Assembly (NCBI GenBank): GCA_947630795.1
Contig: CANRJC010000015.1
Coordinates: forward strand, 1-39,862
Reading direction: 5' to 3'
Source of the DNA: an uncultured Phascolarctobacterium sp.
Lineage (GTDB): Bacteria > Bacillota > Negativicutes > Acidaminococcales > Acidaminococcaceae
DNA length: 39,862 nucleotides
Shown: in pieces, positions 39,726 to 39,862 of the stretch
How positions within the stretch are numbered: the first letter of the stretch is position 1
Layout of the letters: each line of letters starts with the position of its first letter
Notes under the pieces: model-generated
The model's database searches: none
Seen by the model: the letters and a program-made list of their open reading frames with translations, nothing else
What the model was told of the DNA's origin: nothing
Made by a program: the position numbers and the translations under genes

Positions 39726-39777
39726 AACCCCCACTTTTAGTGGGGGTTCTAAAAACTTATAGTTATGGACAGTCCAT
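39726..39777 (+). mobile_element. Left end of an IS200/IS605-family element
   Basis: A 10-bp hairpin (AACCCCCACT / AGTGGGGGTT, TTT loop) at 39726-39748 and a small palindrome ATGGACAGTCCAT at 39765-39777 lie about 100 bases before a transposase start. Subterminal hairpins recognised by TnpA are the mark of IS200/IS605 ends, which lack terminal inverted repeats. The exact outer boundary cannot be set without the right end, which is outside the window. Confidence 0.6.
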
Positions 39778-39844
39778 TCGGCAATCCTATGCTAAAATGG
39801 TTAAAGGCCAGCCAGCCACACCAGAGCGGAAAGGAGAAGAACGA

Positions 39845-39862
39845 ATGGACAAGAATAGTCTA
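39845..39862 (+). CDS. tnpA: IS200/IS605-type transposase TnpA, first six codons only
   Basis: ATG 39845, with AAAGGAGAAG upstream, reads MDKNSL before the window ends. This matches the usual start of IS200-type Y1 HUH transposases, and the hairpin at 39726-39748 upstream agrees. Six codons alone are weak evidence, so the call rests mostly on the combination. Confidence 0.6.

Overview
The window looks like chromosomal DNA of a diderm Firmicute of the class Negativicutes (my inference). It is moderately GC-rich with sigma-70-like promoters and Shine-Dalgarno sites. It carries an outer-membrane porin with an N-terminal S-layer-homology domain and a C-terminal Phe, which is typical of that class, next to anaerobic metabolism (class III ribonucleotide reductase) and a clostridial-looking gene set. 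No species can be named from the sequence alone.

Layout. 1-1860: remnants and repeats, then two back-to-back toxin-antitoxin modules, higBA (minus) and vapBC (plus). 1977-5374: gamma carbonic anhydrase (minus), then a TVP38-like membrane protein, a CYTH phosphatase and diaminopropionate ammonia-lyase. 5485-8393: nrdDG behind two NrdR-like boxes. 8398-10900: a degenerate repeat array, the SLH porin and a probable structured ncRNA. 10900-15160: an Rpn-type nuclease, a PNPOx-fold gene with an in-frame stop, its Rrf2 regulator, a DUF2284 protein plus a decayed copy of that gene's 3' end, and an M23 peptidase gene with an in-frame stop. 15294-18200: hairpin arrays, a Ca2+/cation antiporter, two tRNA-Ser genes, a SnoaL-like protein, a possible very short RNA and a long gene-free stretch. 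18201-20432: tagO/wecA-like and wecB, which supply envelope glycan precursors. 20519-27405: the complete F0F1-ATP synthase operon. 27553-34315: a PMCA-type Ca2+ ATPase, a 60-residue ORF, murA, mreB and a phosphodiester glycosidase. 34914-39663: a compact unexplained operon built around a Ycf46-like AAA+ ATPase. The window ends inside the left end of an IS200/IS605 element.

Most notable points. (1) The ATP synthase operon has no separate delta gene. The alpha subunit instead carries an N-terminal extension that reads as the C-terminal domain of delta (OSCP), with the delta N-terminal domain absent. (2) The six-gene operon at 34914-39663 (membrane coiled-coil protein, zinc-ribbon-like protein, two helical or unknown proteins, Ycf46-like AAA+ ATPase) is the best candidate for an undescribed system. 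(3) Three otherwise well-preserved genes (PNPOx, M23, and the first gene of that operon) are each cut by one in-frame TAA, and in each case a single G-to-T change from GAA would explain it. (4) Several candidate non-coding RNAs and hairpin arrays lie in the gene-free stretches.

All family assignments come from motif recognition by eye. No database search was run.
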